Source: UBA4416 sp040387475
Lineage (GTDB): Bacteria; Bacteroidota; Bacteroidia; B-17B0; Aurantibacillaceae
Direction: 5' to 3'
Assembly (NCBI GenBank): GCA_040387475.1
Contig: JAZKDT010000017.1
Coordinates: 14,334 to 78,333 of the forward strand
DNA: 64,000 bases
Shown here: in pieces, positions 1 through 8,539 of the stretch
How the letters are laid out: every line of letters starts with the position of its first letter
Position numbering within the stretch: position 1 is the first letter of the stretch
Made by a program: the position numbers and the translations under genes
Notes under the pieces: generated by a model
What the model was told of the DNA's origin: nothing
The model's database searches: none
What the model saw: the letters and a program-made list of their open reading frames with translations, nothing else

Positions 1-2
1 TG

Positions 3-728
3 CTTATTGTAGAAGGTAAGTTTCAGAACAGAAATATTTATATTCAAAATTCGTTTGGAGACAATGGCGTAGGTTTTTGCGCTACCGAAATCAAAGTAAA
101 CGGCAAAATCACTACCGATGATGTAAACTCATCAGCATTTGAAATTGATCTGGCTGCTATGAATATCAAACCCGGACAAAAGGTTGTTATTGAAATCAGT
201 CATAAAAGTGATTGTATGCCGGTTGTGTTAAACCCGGAAGTATTGAAGCCTCGTCCCACTTTTGAAGTGGTAAGTATGAACATTAATTCTGCCGGTATTT
301 TAAAATGGACCTCTAAAAACGAAAGCGGCCCTTTACCTTATGTTGTTGAGCAATTCAAATGGAACAAATGGGTATATGTTGGCGAAGTGCAGGGATTAGG
401 AAATCCTGACAACCATGATTATTCTTTTCAGGTTGCTACACACAGCGGTGAAAATAAATTCAGGATAAAACAAGTAGGTATGGCTACCACGCCAAAAGTT
501 TCTTCGGCTGTTATCGTCAATTCGTTAGTTGACAAACCGTATTTTATGATCACCAAAGACAATAAATTTATTCAGTTTACCATCGAGACAGCTTACGAAG
601 TATATGATTCTTTTGGTACGGTTGTGAAAAAAGGATTTGGTAAAGAAACGGATATTAAAAATCTAGGGAAGGGCAAATACTATTTATGCTACGACAATCA
701 GGTAGCAGAGTTTGATAAGAAGAAATAA
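3..728 (+). CDS. Conserved hypothetical protein, 5'-truncated by the window edge
   Basis: The frame is open from base 3 with no stop until 728, so the gene starts outside the window. An internal ATG at 159 exists, but the upstream codons read as normal protein and make that start unlikely. The visible 241 residues look beta-rich, with a middle segment resembling a fibronectin-type sandwich. The C-terminus (YDSFGTVVKKG..., then NLGKGKYYLCYDN) resembles the final strands of Bacteroidota secreted proteins. I see no catalytic motif and do not recognise the family. A strong terminator follows 21 bp after the stop, so this ends its transcript. Function is unknown. Confidence 0.75.
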   Translation, partial: LIVEGKFQNRNIYIQNSFGDNGVGFCATEIKVNGKITTDDVNSSAFEIDLAAMNIKPGQKVVIEISHKSDCMPVVLNPEVLKPRPTFEVVSMNINSAGILKWTSKNESGPLPYVVEQFKWNKWVYVGEVQGLGNPDNHDYSFQVATHSGENKFRIKQVGMATTPKVSSAVIVNSLVDKPYFMITKDNKFIQFTIETAYEVYDSFGTVVKKGFGKETDIKNLGKGKYYLCYDNQVAEFDKKK

Positions 729-749
729 TCTGAAAGCATATTATTATTT

Positions 750-782
750 AAAAAAGCCGTTACTGATGTAGCGGCTTTTTTT
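750..782 (+). terminator. Rho-independent terminator
   Basis: A 14-bp stem (AAAAAAGCCGTTAC paired with GTAGCGGCTTTTTT, one G-T pair) closes a TGAT loop and ends in a T-run. It lies 21 bp after the stop of the truncated gene. The A-run on the left arm could also let it act in reverse. Confidence 0.85.
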
Positions 783-797
783 GTAAGAATTATATGT

Positions 798-930
798 TGT
801 CAGTGCGGGTGATTTTTTTGTCTGCCTCCTACAATCACACCTTGGCGTGAGTACCGAGAACTCTTTAGAACGCTTCCCGATACACATTTGCAAAAGGCAG
901 GCAAATGTTACTCGAAGTGACATATCGATG
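798..930. repeat. Possible degenerate intergenic repeat element
   Basis: This non-coding stretch contains GTCAGTGCGGGTGATT, GTACCGAGAAC and TTACTCGAAGTGACA. These words resemble the dispersed 'TGTCA(C/G)TTCGAG...CTCGG/CTCGAGAAC' repeats seen between genes in many Bacteroidota. It also holds an 8-bp perfect inverted repeat, ACATTTGC (884-891) and GCAAATGT (901-908). Membership in a repeat family is inferred from memory of such elements, not from a comparison. Confidence 0.35.
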
Positions 931-943
931 TTGTGTCTTTGTA

Positions 944-1969
944 TTAAAACCTCAGTCCCATTCCAAACTCTAACCAGTTACTAAATAAACGGATTCTGGA
1001 TTCTTTGATAGGGATGGTATTGAATTCGGTAGCATAAATAAGATTCGCAAAAAAATGATCACCATTATAACCCAGTTGTGATTTGTAAGAAGCATAGGTT
1101 GGGTAATTGATCCATAAGCGGTGTTTATTGGTTTGCTCATAGCTCTGGATCTGAAAACCAGTTCCGGCGATGACAACATTTGTAAAATGAAATTTTTTGT
1201 AAACAAGCTGATAGCCAAAACCTAAGTAAAGAATGGAGCTTGTAAAGTTACCATACATTAATTTATCGAGGTTGGGATATAAATAACCTTGCGAAGGCGG
1301 CACAAAACTGGTATCAGCTTCAATGCGCTGATAACGTTCCGAAATCCCCATCAAAAACGAACCGGCACTTTTCTTTTGTCGCTCGCCTTGCGAAAACGCT
1401 GCGTTCATTGAAAAATTCTTGTTAAAATTAAATCCTAAGTTCAAGCCTCCTTCAATGATCCGTAGCCCCGGCGATTTGGGATAGCCCAGCGAATCTTTGT
1501 TCCAACCCGGATAATAGGCTTCGTAATCTTTTAAATAAAAGCCTTTATAATCCCTGTAAAATATTCCCCAGTTCACAACGCGACCCAAAATATTAATATT
1601 GATATTTCTGAATTTGGTATCTCCGTAGGTTTTCTTTAACTGCTCGCTGGCCGGCAGTTGTATCGCTGCCGATATATATACTTTTTTGATCTTTAAAGAT
1701 AGTCCTACTACACCGGGCATGGCAGGTTTGTATTTAAACTTCTCGCCTTTACCAAATAAGCGGTTACTCACGTTAATAGATACTTCGGGATACACAAAAC
1801 GCGGTCGGATCAGGAAATTCTTTGGGAAGACCTCAATGTTTTCAGGTATTTCCTTTACTTTTTTTTCCTTTGGCTTCTTTTCTTTGGGAGATTTATCTTT
1901 TTTATCCTGCGCAACGCCTGAAAGACTTATAAGTAGTAAAAAAAGCGTTATCAGTGGTTTAAGTGTCAT
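944..1969 (-). CDS. DUF4421-family outer-membrane beta-barrel protein
   Basis: The 341-aa product begins with a signal peptide (MTLKPLITLFLLLISLSGVAQ), followed by a Lys/Glu-rich linker at about residues 22-45. The rest is a series of amphipathic strands ending in a terminal aromatic (GMGLRF), as expected for an outer-membrane barrel. The segment FSQGERQKKSAGSFLMG matches the hallmark of DUF4421 as I remember it. Function of the family is unknown. The gene is monocistronic, with a TAAGTTTG -7 box only 5 nt upstream of the ATG and the divergent GT2 gene on the other side. Other beta-barrel families are possible, but the KKSAGS block makes DUF4421 the best call. Confidence 0.75.
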   Translation of the reverse strand: MTLKPLITLFLLLISLSGVAQDKKDKSPKEKKPKEKKVKEIPENIEVFPKNFLIRPRFVYPEVSINVSNRLFGKGEKFKYKPAMPGVVGLSLKIKKVYISAAIQLPASEQLKKTYGDTKFRNININILGRVVNWGIFYRDYKGFYLKDYEAYYPGWNKDSLGYPKSPGLRIIEGGLNLGFNFNKNFSMNAAFSQGERQKKSAGSFLMGISERYQRIEADTSFVPPSQGYLYPNLDKLMYGNFTSSILYLGFGYQLVYKKFHFTNVVIAGTGFQIQSYEQTNKHRLWINYPTYASYKSQLGYNGDHFFANLIYATEFNTIPIKESRIRLFSNWLEFGMGLRF

Positions 1970-1974
1970 TGGCG

Positions 1975-1982
1975 CAAACTTA
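1975..1982 (-). promoter_or_regulatory. Bacteroidota -7 box for the DUF4421 gene
   Basis: On the minus strand this reads TAAGTTTG, an exact match to TAnnTTTG, and it is followed by GC. Only 5 nt separate it from the ATG at 1969, implying a leaderless or nearly leaderless mRNA. No good -33 TTG is visible. Confidence 0.5.
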
Positions 1983-2039
1983 AATATAAAATTTAAACAG
2001 GCTCCTATTCAAAAGGCGATTTTTACCACTATTATTTTT

Positions 2040-2047
2040 TATTTTTG
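2040..2047 (+). promoter_or_regulatory. Bacteroidota -7 box for the GT2/DUF2062 gene
   Basis: TATTTTTG matches TAnnTTTG, with GC immediately following, 10 nt before the ATG at 2058. It helps choose 2058 rather than an upstream in-frame codon as the start. The -33 element is weak. Confidence 0.5.
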
Positions 2048-2057
2048 CACTCCAATT

Positions 2058-3266
2058 ATGACCGAATCGCAGGAGCAACAGTTACAGGTAAAGCAAAAAT
2101 TTAAGGATCTTAAATGTTGTGTACTTGTTCCTACCTATAATAATGCAACAACGATAGAAAGTGTCATTCAAACTACTTTGGAGTATTGCGATCATGTTAT
2201 CATTGTAAACGATGGCTGTACGGATAACACGGCGGATATTCTTAAAAAATACCCTCAGTTAATTGTGGTAACGCATCCGGTTAATCTTGGAAAAGGAATG
2301 GGATTACGCAACGGATTTAAGAAAGCAGTAGAAGCCGGATTTGATTATGTGATCAGCATTGATAGTGATGGCCAGCATTACCCAAAAGATTTTATTCTTT
2401 TTTTAGATAAGATCGAAAAAGAACCGGGAAGCCTGATCATTGGCGCCCGTAATATGACCGTTGAAAATGTGCCCAACAAAAGTACGTTTGGAAACAAATT
2501 CAGTAATTTTTGGTTTTGGGCCGAAACAGGAATTACCTTACCGGATACACAAAGCGGTTATCGTTTGTATCCTGTTCAGCGCTTAAAAAAGATCTGGTTG
2601 TTTACCACCAAGTTTGAATTGGAAATTGAAGTCATTGTAAAAGCTGCATGGCGGGGAATTCCGGTTGTTTCGGTTCCCGTGAGTGTATATTATGCACCGG
2701 CCGGAGAAAGGGTTTCCCATTTTATACCCGGCAGAGACAGTACACGCATCAGTTTTTTAAATACCTACCTGGTTATTCTGGCTGCCTTGTTTTGGCGACC
2801 GGTAATGCTGGTGCGTAAAATGAACCTGCGCAATTTTAAGAAAGTGTGGAAAGAAGAAGTAGTTGCGGCGCATGAAAGTGCTGAGAAAAAAGCACTGTCG
2901 GTTGGTGTGGGTTTATTTTTTGGCATTGTTCCTATTTGGGGATTTCAGTTTGCGTTAGCCATTTTTGCTGCCGTATTTTTCAAACTCAATAAAATTATTG
3001 TGGGATTGACCGCCCAAATTTCGGTTCCGCCCATGATTCCCATTGTGCTATATGCCAGCGTAAAAACGGGTGAATACGTCATGGGGCAAAAAGTAGATCT
3101 TGACCTCGACAAATTATTGACAATAGAAACATTGAAAAATTTAGGAGTGTATTACGTAGGCGCTACAGTTCTTTCGGTTGTTTTAGGGATAGTGGGATTT
3201 TTAGTGACCTGGATCTTATTGAAAGTTTTCAGGTATAAACCAAGTGCACATGATCCCAACTCCTAA
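2058..3266 (+). CDS. Family 2 glycosyltransferase with C-terminal DUF2062 domain
   Basis: The 402-aa protein has an N-terminal GT2 domain (about residues 20-240) related to dolichyl-phosphate mannose synthases. Visible motifs are VLVPTYNN, VNDGCTDNT, the metal-binding SIDSDGQ, and SGYRLYP. The C-terminus (about 255-395) carries DUF2062, with two or three membrane helices around GLFFGIVPIWGFQFALAIFA and VVLGIVGFLVTWILLKVF. It probably transfers a sugar from an NDP-sugar to a lipid carrier at the inner membrane; the acceptor cannot be told. The frame is open further upstream, but those codons are antisense to the DUF4421 gene. The ATG at 2058 sits just behind a promoter box. The 3' end overlaps rluE by 17 nt, suggesting co-transcription. 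Confidence 0.85.
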   Translation: MTESQEQQLQVKQKFKDLKCCVLVPTYNNATTIESVIQTTLEYCDHVIIVNDGCTDNTADILKKYPQLIVVTHPVNLGKGMGLRNGFKKAVEAGFDYVISIDSDGQHYPKDFILFLDKIEKEPGSLIIGARNMTVENVPNKSTFGNKFSNFWFWAETGITLPDTQSGYRLYPVQRLKKIWLFTTKFELEIEVIVKAAWRGIPVVSVPVSVYYAPAGERVSHFIPGRDSTRISFLNTYLVILAALFWRPVMLVRKMNLRNFKKVWKEEVVAAHESAEKKALSVGVGLFFGIVPIWGFQFALAIFAAVFFKLNKIIVGLTAQISVPPMIPIVLYASVKTGEYVMGQKVDLDLDKLLTIETLKNLGVYYVGATVLSVVLGIVGFLVTWILLKVFRYKPSAHDPNS

Positions 3267-3834
3267 CCGCTATTTTATTATCAATAAGCCATATAAAATG
3301 GTGTCGCAGTTTGTTAGCCCAGATAAGGTTAATTTACTGGGAGATATTGATTTTGAATGGCCCGAAGGAACTCACGCCATAGGGCGATTGGATAATAACT
3401 CTGAAGGTTTATTGATTTTAACCACGAACAAGCGCGTCACTAAATTATTATTTGAAAGTGATACACCTCACAAACGAACATATTTAGTGCATGTAGAAAA
3501 AGTGGTGAATGCTGAACGTTTACATCAGTTGCAAACCGGTATTACCATCCGGGTAAAAGGCGGTGGGTACTACACAACGTCGCCCTGCGAAGTAGAAATA
3601 GTTGAAAAGCCAAAAGATCTCCCTAAGCGGGCTCATGAATTCAGAGAAGACTTGCCGAGCTCCTGGTTAACCATTACGTTAACGGAAGGTAAGTATCACC
3701 AGATCCGAAAAATGGTGTCATCGGTTTACCATCATTGCAAACGATTAATCAGAGTGTCGATTGAAGATTTAGAGCTGGGCGATCTGCAGCCCGGATGCGT
3801 GAAGGAAATTGATCAGGAAACTAAAGATCGATAA
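3250..3834 (+). CDS. rluE: 23S rRNA pseudouridine synthase, RluE/RsuA family
   Basis: A 194-aa RsuA-family enzyme without an S4 domain, as in RluE. It opens with RYFIINKPYKMVSQF and carries the catalytic-Asp motif GRLDNNSEGLLILT. It also has the family's C-terminal EGKYHQIRKM signature. It would isomerise a uridine in large-subunit rRNA (position 2457 in E. coli). The start lies inside the 3' end of the GT2 gene. A GTG at 3244 is in frame two codons earlier, but the ATG at 3250 places the N-terminus as in homologues. The overlap suggests translational coupling. RluE rather than RluB/F is chosen on length and the missing S4 domain. Confidence 0.88.
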   Translation: MIPTPNRYFIINKPYKMVSQFVSPDKVNLLGDIDFEWPEGTHAIGRLDNNSEGLLILTTNKRVTKLLFESDTPHKRTYLVHVEKVVNAERLHQLQTGITIRVKGGGYYTTSPCEVEIVEKPKDLPKRAHEFREDLPSSWLTITLTEGKYHQIRKMVSSVYHHCKRLIRVSIEDLELGDLQPGCVKEIDQETKDR

Positions 3835-3876
3835 CTGGAGGGATGATGTAACCGCAAATGAGTCTGAATAAAAGCT

Positions 3877-3901
3877 TGTCAGTTCGAGCGAAGTCGAGAA
3901 C
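3877..3901. repeat. Dispersed intergenic repeat motif (TTCGAGCGAAGTCGAGAA)
   Basis: The sequence TGTCAGTTCGAGCGAAGTCG, followed by AGAAC, forms an imperfect palindrome in the rluE/membrane-gene intergenic region. The same word recurs between genes in many Bacteroidota genomes, from general knowledge; I cannot count copies here. It sits between convergent genes. Confidence 0.5.
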
Positions 3902-3940
3902 AATATAAGCATCGTAACCTTGCCCGCCGTAACAGGAAAT

Positions 3941-4495
3941 TTATTTACTTTTCAAAAATTTATTCAATGCAGCAATGATCTTCGATGCTTCTTCATCATC
4001 TAATTGCATTCCAAATCTGGTTACTTTTGATTGACAGGTAAATTCAATGCGCTCGCCGCCTTTCACCCAAAACGTTTGACTAAAGGTATCAGCAATGCTT
4101 CCATTAGTTAAGGGAACCAGACTGAACTCAGAAGCCAAATTCTGATCGAATTCCTTTACTTTTCCCCGGCCATTAATGTCTTGCTGGTATAAGACTTTGC
4201 CGTTTTTGATCCACAGTTTTTCTTTTCCAAAACGTTTCCACATGTATACGCGAATGATCTTGAATTCAAAATAAGCCCAAAATGCCAGCCACACAATCAA
4301 CATCATTTTTGCTTTGTCCTGTGTTAACGTAAAATAATTTGCCATCACAATAACACCGCTAATGCTCCAGGCAAGTAACCAAAGGAACATCCAGTTAACT
4401 TTCTTTTTATCGTCGGTTGGTAAAATGACCAGACTAAAAACATTTTCCTTAATTAAGACAGAACTACGGGGGCTGATAACCTGAATATTATTCAT
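3941..4495 (-). CDS. Hypothetical protein with two membrane helices
   Basis: A 184-aa protein with a short N-terminal region, two adjacent transmembrane helices (about residues 33-52, MFLWLLAWSISGVIVMANYF, and 63-80, MMLIVWLAFWAYFEF) and a cytosolic C-terminal domain of about 100 residues. The C-terminal part has alternating strands (EKLWIKNGKVLYQQ; FWVKGGERIEFTC) and a final helix, an arrangement that could be PH-like. I do not recognise the family. Its ATG overlaps the stop of comB by one base (TAATG), so the two are almost certainly co-transcribed and translationally coupled. Confidence 0.7.
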   Translation of the reverse strand: MNNIQVISPRSSVLIKENVFSLVILPTDDKKKVNWMFLWLLAWSISGVIVMANYFTLTQDKAKMMLIVWLAFWAYFEFKIIRVYMWKRFGKEKLWIKNGKVLYQQDINGRGKVKEFDQNLASEFSLVPLTNGSIADTFSQTFWVKGGERIEFTCQSKVTRFGMQLDDEEASKIIAALNKFLKSK

Positions 4496-5205
4496 TATAG
4501 CTTTACTAAATATTTACCTTCCATGATGGGTATAACAGGGCATTGGTTGGGTGTTAAGCAATATTTAATGTCGCGCTCCAGATCTAGTTTAGCTAAACGG
4601 TTACGGTGTGATGAGTTTGATAAAAAACCATACAGATCGTCTTTAGCAAGATCGTATAAATGTTTGGAAGCGATAGCTGAATCGCATGTTACTTCACAAG
4701 ATACATCTGCGGTTGATAATTTTGAAACAATAGCTCCGGCAAAAACGGTATCTTCTAAATTAAATTTATTTTTCCATCCTGCACACACCAATACCACATC
4801 TTTTTTTTGCGCTGCTAAATACTCACATAATACGTCGAGGTTTAAGAAACTGCCGATCACTATTTTTGAAGCTTTACGACTGGCTTCAATAGCCTGCGTG
4901 CCATTTGTAGTCGAAATAGCAATGATCTTACCCTTTACTTTATTGTTCATATAACCAAACGGACTATTGCCCAGTTCAAAGCCTTCGATCATTTCGCCGT
5001 TACGTTCTGCGGCTGCTAAATAACCGTTGGTTTGATATTCTTTTGCTTCCTCAACAGTAGCCACCGGAATCATTTTACTTACGCCGTTGTAAAAAGCAGT
5101 TACAATAGCTGAAGTGGCCCTGAAAACATCTATTACAACCACGATTGAATCATCTTTATGAAAAAGAGGGTAGGCCTGTGGCGTATAACAAACTTCTATG
5201 TTCAT
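4495..5205 (-). CDS. comB: 2-phosphosulfolactate phosphatase (ComB)
   Basis: The 236-aa product matches ComB: VVIDVFRATSAIVTAF near the N-terminus (Mg-binding acidic residues), AERNGEMIEGFELGNSP, the TTNGTQA phosphate loop, and VCAGWKNKFNLEDTVFAG. ComB removes phosphate from 2-phospho-3-sulfolactate in coenzyme M biosynthesis. In bacteria lacking coenzyme M it is thought to serve sulfolactate-type metabolism or related acid phosphatase chemistry. No ComA gene is nearby. In Bacteroidota a link to cysteate and sulfonolipids is conceivable but is only inference. It is coupled to the downstream membrane protein through a TAATG overlap. Confidence 0.85.
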   Translation of the reverse strand: MNIEVCYTPQAYPLFHKDDSIVVVIDVFRATSAIVTAFYNGVSKMIPVATVEEAKEYQTNGYLAAAERNGEMIEGFELGNSPFGYMNNKVKGKIIAISTTNGTQAIEASRKASKIVIGSFLNLDVLCEYLAAQKKDVVLVCAGWKNKFNLEDTVFAGAIVSKLSTADVSCEVTCDSAIASKHLYDLAKDDLYGFLSNSSHRNRLAKLDLERDIKYCLTPNQCPVIPIMEGKYLVKL

Positions 5206-5285
5206 TTTGTTCAGATTAAAGATGAATGATACAAGATTTAGGACGTCGATATCATGAGTCTTTAATCTTGTATCTTTTGTCTAAG

Positions 5286-6368
5286 TTATTTTTTTAAAAA
5301 TGGTATTTTACACACTTTTGCTTTAATCGCTTTATCACGGATCATCACAAAAATTTCCGTGTCAGCTTTAGCAAAATCTTTATTCACATAGCCCATACCA
5401 ATGGCTTTGTTTAAAGTAGGTGACTGAGTTCCTGAGGTTACTTTACCAATCACAGTTCCGTTTGCATCAGCGATCTCATAATCATGACGGGGAATTCCCC
5501 GATCGATCATTTCAAAGCCCACTAATTTTTTAGTAATACCTTCGGTTTTATGCTTCTCGATAGCAGTACGGTTTGTGAAATCTTTGGTAAATTTCGTGAT
5601 CCATCCTAAACCTGCTTCAATGGGTGATGTTGTATCATCAATGTCGTTGCCATATAAACAGAAGCCCATTTCCAGTCGTAATGTATCACGTGCCCCTAAG
5701 CCAATTGGTTTGATGCCAAATTCTTTTCCGGCTTCAAAAATGGCATCCCATATTTTTTCGGCATCTTCGTTTTTAAAATAAATCTCAAAACCACCCGCGC
5801 CTGTGTAACCTGTGTTAGATATAACAACATTATCAATGCCATTGAATTTTCCTTTGGCAAAAGAGTAGTAAGGAATGTCCGCTAACTTTACATCGGTTAA
5901 TTTTTGTAAGGTATCCATCGCTTTCGGGCCTTGTATCGCTAACAAAGATGTCTCTTCTGAAATATTTTTCATATCAACACCATCTGTGTTGAATTGAGAA
6001 ATCCAGTTCCAGTCTTTATCAATGTTGGAAGCATTCACTACCAACATGTATGTTTTTTCATCAATGCGGTAAACGATCAGATCATCCACGATACCGCCAT
6101 CGTTATTTGGTAAACAAGAATATTGTGCTTTCCCATCGGTTAAAACAGAAGCATCGTTCGTGGTTACTCTCTGAATCAGATCAAGGGCTTTATCGCCTTT
6201 CAAAATGAATTCACCCATGTGGCTTACATCAAATACACCAACGGCATTTCTTACGGTTGCATGTTCATCGTTTAATCCGCTGTAAGATACAGGCATGTTG
6301 TAACCTGCAAACGGAACCATTTTAGCTCCTAAAGAAGTATGTTTTTGAGTAAGTGCTGTGTTTTTCAT
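5286..6368 (-). CDS. gcvT: Aminomethyltransferase, glycine cleavage T protein
   Basis: The 360-aa sequence has the full GcvT layout: LGAKMVPFAGYNMPV at the N-terminus, GVFDVSHMGE, the tetrahydrofolate-site region IVDDLIVYR, NTGYTGAGGFEIYF, and GLGARDTLRLEMGFCLYG. It takes the aminomethyl group from lipoyl-GcvH and makes methylene-THF and ammonia. GcvH and GcvP are not in this window. Length is normal. It lies 8 nt downstream of a 44-codon small ORF, itself 8 nt behind a glycosyltransferase gene, so it may be the last gene of that transcript. Confidence 0.95.
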   Translation of the reverse strand: MKNTALTQKHTSLGAKMVPFAGYNMPVSYSGLNDEHATVRNAVGVFDVSHMGEFILKGDKALDLIQRVTTNDASVLTDGKAQYSCLPNNDGGIVDDLIVYRIDEKTYMLVVNASNIDKDWNWISQFNTDGVDMKNISEETSLLAIQGPKAMDTLQKLTDVKLADIPYYSFAKGKFNGIDNVVISNTGYTGAGGFEIYFKNEDAEKIWDAIFEAGKEFGIKPIGLGARDTLRLEMGFCLYGNDIDDTTSPIEAGLGWITKFTKDFTNRTAIEKHKTEGITKKLVGFEMIDRGIPRHDYEIADANGTVIGKVTSGTQSPTLNKAIGMGYVNKDFAKADTEIFVMIRDKAIKAKVCKIPFLKK

Positions 6369-6376
6369 AAATGATT

Positions 6377-6511
6377 TTATTTTTGTTCTGGATGAATAAT
6401 AATTTTAGATTGTGATAGCATCTTTTGAATACGAACTAAACGAATAAAATCCTTATATCGTTTCACGTATACGTCATTTGGAGTTGTATCTTTTTTGACC
6501 TCAGAATCCAT
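6377..6511 (-). CDS. Small ORF, 44 aa, unknown
   Basis: Reading the minus strand from an ATG at 6511 gives MDSEVKKDTTPNDVYVKRYK, then a basic, Ile/Leu-rich helix-like segment, ending HPEQK at a TAA. The ORF fits exactly between two genes: 8 nt after the stop of the GT4 gene and 8 nt before the ATG of gcvT. That packing, plus a composition like its neighbours, argues that it is translated. No signal peptide or membrane helix is present. I do not recognise it; an N-terminal acidic/basic segment followed by an amphipathic helix is all that can be said. Confidence 0.5.
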   Translation of the reverse strand: MDSEVKKDTTPNDVYVKRYKDFIRLVRIQKMLSQSKIIIHPEQK

Positions 6512-6519
6512 GGCCAAAT

Positions 6520-7602
6520 TTACTCTTTTATCAGAGAATTCAAAACCTCTAAATAGCGATGTTTATGAGCATTTACCGAGTAGTTTTTAACCACCGTTTC
6601 ACGCCCTGCGCTGCCAATTTGTTCTCTCAACTGATGGTTTTCGATCAATTGTGAAAGACTATCTATCCATTGCTGCTCAGTTTCCGCTAAATAACCATTT
6701 ACCCCGTGCTGTATAATATCTTTGTTAACGCCCACCGGCGACATAACCGTGGCAATGCCACAGGCCATATACGATAAGCCTTTTAAACCACATTTGCCCT
6801 GTGCCCATTGATCGTCGGGCAAGGTCATGATGCCAATATCAAAACAATTTAAATCGGCCACTTCCGAAGCTGCGCTCCAGGATTTACTTACCACCGCTAT
6901 TTCGGAATGCGCATAAGCTGCTTGACCTATGACATGGATCTCCAACTTGTTTGGGTATTTTGCAATTAATTTTTTTAAAAAGGGAATAGAGTTCTCAAAG
7001 TGCTTGATCGTGCTGATACTCCCGCTCCAGCCGATAACAACTTTGTCTTTATTCCTTAATTCGGTAGCCGGCTTATGAAAGTCAGTATCAATGGTTGTGG
7101 GAATAATGACTGTGTTTTGGTTGAATTCTTTGGCGTAACTGGCTAAATAATTATTTCCGGCAATAACAATGTGAGCGTGGGCAATATTGATGTTTGTTTT
7201 ATCCGGATTTTTCAGGAACTCAAATTTTTTATTTTCCGGTGAGGTATCGAGTAACCAGATACTGTCGTCGAAATCAAAAATTACTTTACCGCGTTTATAA
7301 AATTGTTTTTCAAAAAAGGATGAGCCTAAGAGCAAAGCTTCCCGTTGAATAAAAATGACATCAAATTGTTTGGCTCGTCGCAAATCATTTAAGCGGATAA
7401 ATAAGGATTTAAAAAGAATCCAGGCTTTCTGAAGGTAGTTTCCGGGATGATAAAATATTCTGTCATCTTTTTCGGTGATGATCTCAGAAAGTTCCCAATC
7501 AAAACCATTCGCTTTAAAAAAAGGAAGATATTGCTCGAAACGGTAACGCTGACTCGGCGAGCGATTTAAACGATGATCAGCTATGATGAGGATTTTAGGC
7601 AA
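6520..7602 (-). CDS. GT4-type (group 1) glycosyltransferase
   Basis: A 360-aa GT-B fold protein. The N-terminal half has ILIIADHRLNRSPSQRYRFE and an FDFDDSIW segment. The C-terminal half has the nucleotide-sugar site VIGWSGSISTIKHF, then GIMTLPDDQWAQGKCGLKGL with the conserved acidic/Lys region, and a C-terminal NHQLREQIGSAGRE helix. It probably adds a sugar to a surface glycan or lipid; donor and acceptor are unknown. It follows a barrel gene by 6 nt and precedes the small ORF and gcvT. No signal peptide; expected to act at the inner face of the cytoplasmic membrane. Confidence 0.85.
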   Translation of the reverse strand: MPKILIIADHRLNRSPSQRYRFEQYLPFFKANGFDWELSEIITEKDDRIFYHPGNYLQKAWILFKSLFIRLNDLRRAKQFDVIFIQREALLLGSSFFEKQFYKRGKVIFDFDDSIWLLDTSPENKKFEFLKNPDKTNINIAHAHIVIAGNNYLASYAKEFNQNTVIIPTTIDTDFHKPATELRNKDKVVIGWSGSISTIKHFENSIPFLKKLIAKYPNKLEIHVIGQAAYAHSEIAVVSKSWSAASEVADLNCFDIGIMTLPDDQWAQGKCGLKGLSYMACGIATVMSPVGVNKDIIQHGVNGYLAETEQQWIDSLSQLIENHQLREQIGSAGRETVVKNYSVNAHKHRYLEVLNSLIKE

Positions 7603-7608
7603 ACCTTT

Positions 7609-8532
7609 TTAATTAATTGTAGGAATAAAAAATACAATTCCTGCTTTAAGAACAGGCGGCTCAATATAGGCATTTTTTAAAAAGCTATTCAAACTGTATT
7701 CAGCTTGAATGCCAAAATATTTATAGCCAATCCGCAAGATGGCGGAAAAATCATTGTAGGTATGAATATGATTCGTACTTATTTTAGTGTCGGAATCAAA
7801 TAAGCGCACTTGCTTAAAAACCAGGGGAAAATTATATATAACGCCAATATCTATTTTTAATCCATCTGTATTTTGATATTTGTTATTAAAAAAAGTAAAA
7901 TGGTTTATCAAGCCTAGATTAAGAACTGTAGAAGCGTAGTGTTTGTTTACGCTTTGCTGGCCTATATAGGAAGCAGTGTCGTTATTAAAATATGTATAAG
8001 CGTATTGAACGCCAAATTTAATACCCGGTGAATAAAACTTAAAAGGAAAATAGATGTTCATCCCTATTTCGCCTGACGTTATATGGTTTTTATTTATTTT
8101 TTTGCTTTCATAAAAATTATTATTTCCATATAATATATTGATCGTTAGCTCGCTCCTTGCAGGAGCCTTCATAGTGTCTGATGGAAATTTGTATTTGAAG
8201 CTATTAAAATCAAAATTATAGTTATTAATAATTTTTTTCTGAACTATAATATGGTTAAACGTAGCAAAGGGAACAGAATCTGCTTTAATTATCAGTATAT
8301 ATTCGCCTTCGTCAATCGAGTCTATTAGCCATTGTGTTTCTGCGCCTTCATTAAAATATCTTTTATAACAGCTGTCATTTTTAAAAAGTGCGTATTCAAC
8401 AGTTTTATGTTCTAATAGCTTATAACCACTTTCGTAGTCCATAAATATGGAGAGCCCGCCTTTATTCTGGCTTATTGAAATATTCCAAATGAGTAAAAAG
8501 AAAAAAAGATAATTCTTTTTATTGAATGCCAT
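7609..8532 (-). CDS. Hypothetical exported protein, probable beta-barrel
   Basis: A 307-aa protein with an N-terminal signal sequence (KKNYLFFFLLIWNISISQ). About 100 residues follow that look like a small beta domain (YILIIKADSVPFATFNHIIV). The C-terminal half is made of alternating aromatic strands (SPGIKFGVQYAYTYF, LKIDIGVIYNFPLVF, ILRIGYKYFGIQAEYSL), typical of an outer-membrane barrel. I do not recognise a named family. It lies 7 nt downstream of the GH18 gene stop and 6 nt upstream of the GT4 gene, so it probably belongs to that transcript. Confidence 0.65.
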   Translation of the reverse strand: MAFNKKNYLFFFLLIWNISISQNKGGLSIFMDYESGYKLLEHKTVEYALFKNDSCYKRYFNEGAETQWLIDSIDEGEYILIIKADSVPFATFNHIIVQKKIINNYNFDFNSFKYKFPSDTMKAPARSELTINILYGNNNFYESKKINKNHITSGEIGMNIYFPFKFYSPGIKFGVQYAYTYFNNDTASYIGQQSVNKHYASTVLNLGLINHFTFFNNKYQNTDGLKIDIGVIYNFPLVFKQVRLFDSDTKISTNHIHTYNDFSAILRIGYKYFGIQAEYSLNSFLKNAYIEPPVLKAGIVFFIPTIN

Positions 8533-8539
8533 AAAAATG

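Noticed and set aside
1686..2057. Extended start for the GT2/DUF2062 gene from 1686
   Set aside because: Those codons are antisense to the DUF4421 gene and unlike glycosyltransferase sequence; a promoter box and ATG at 2058 fit better.
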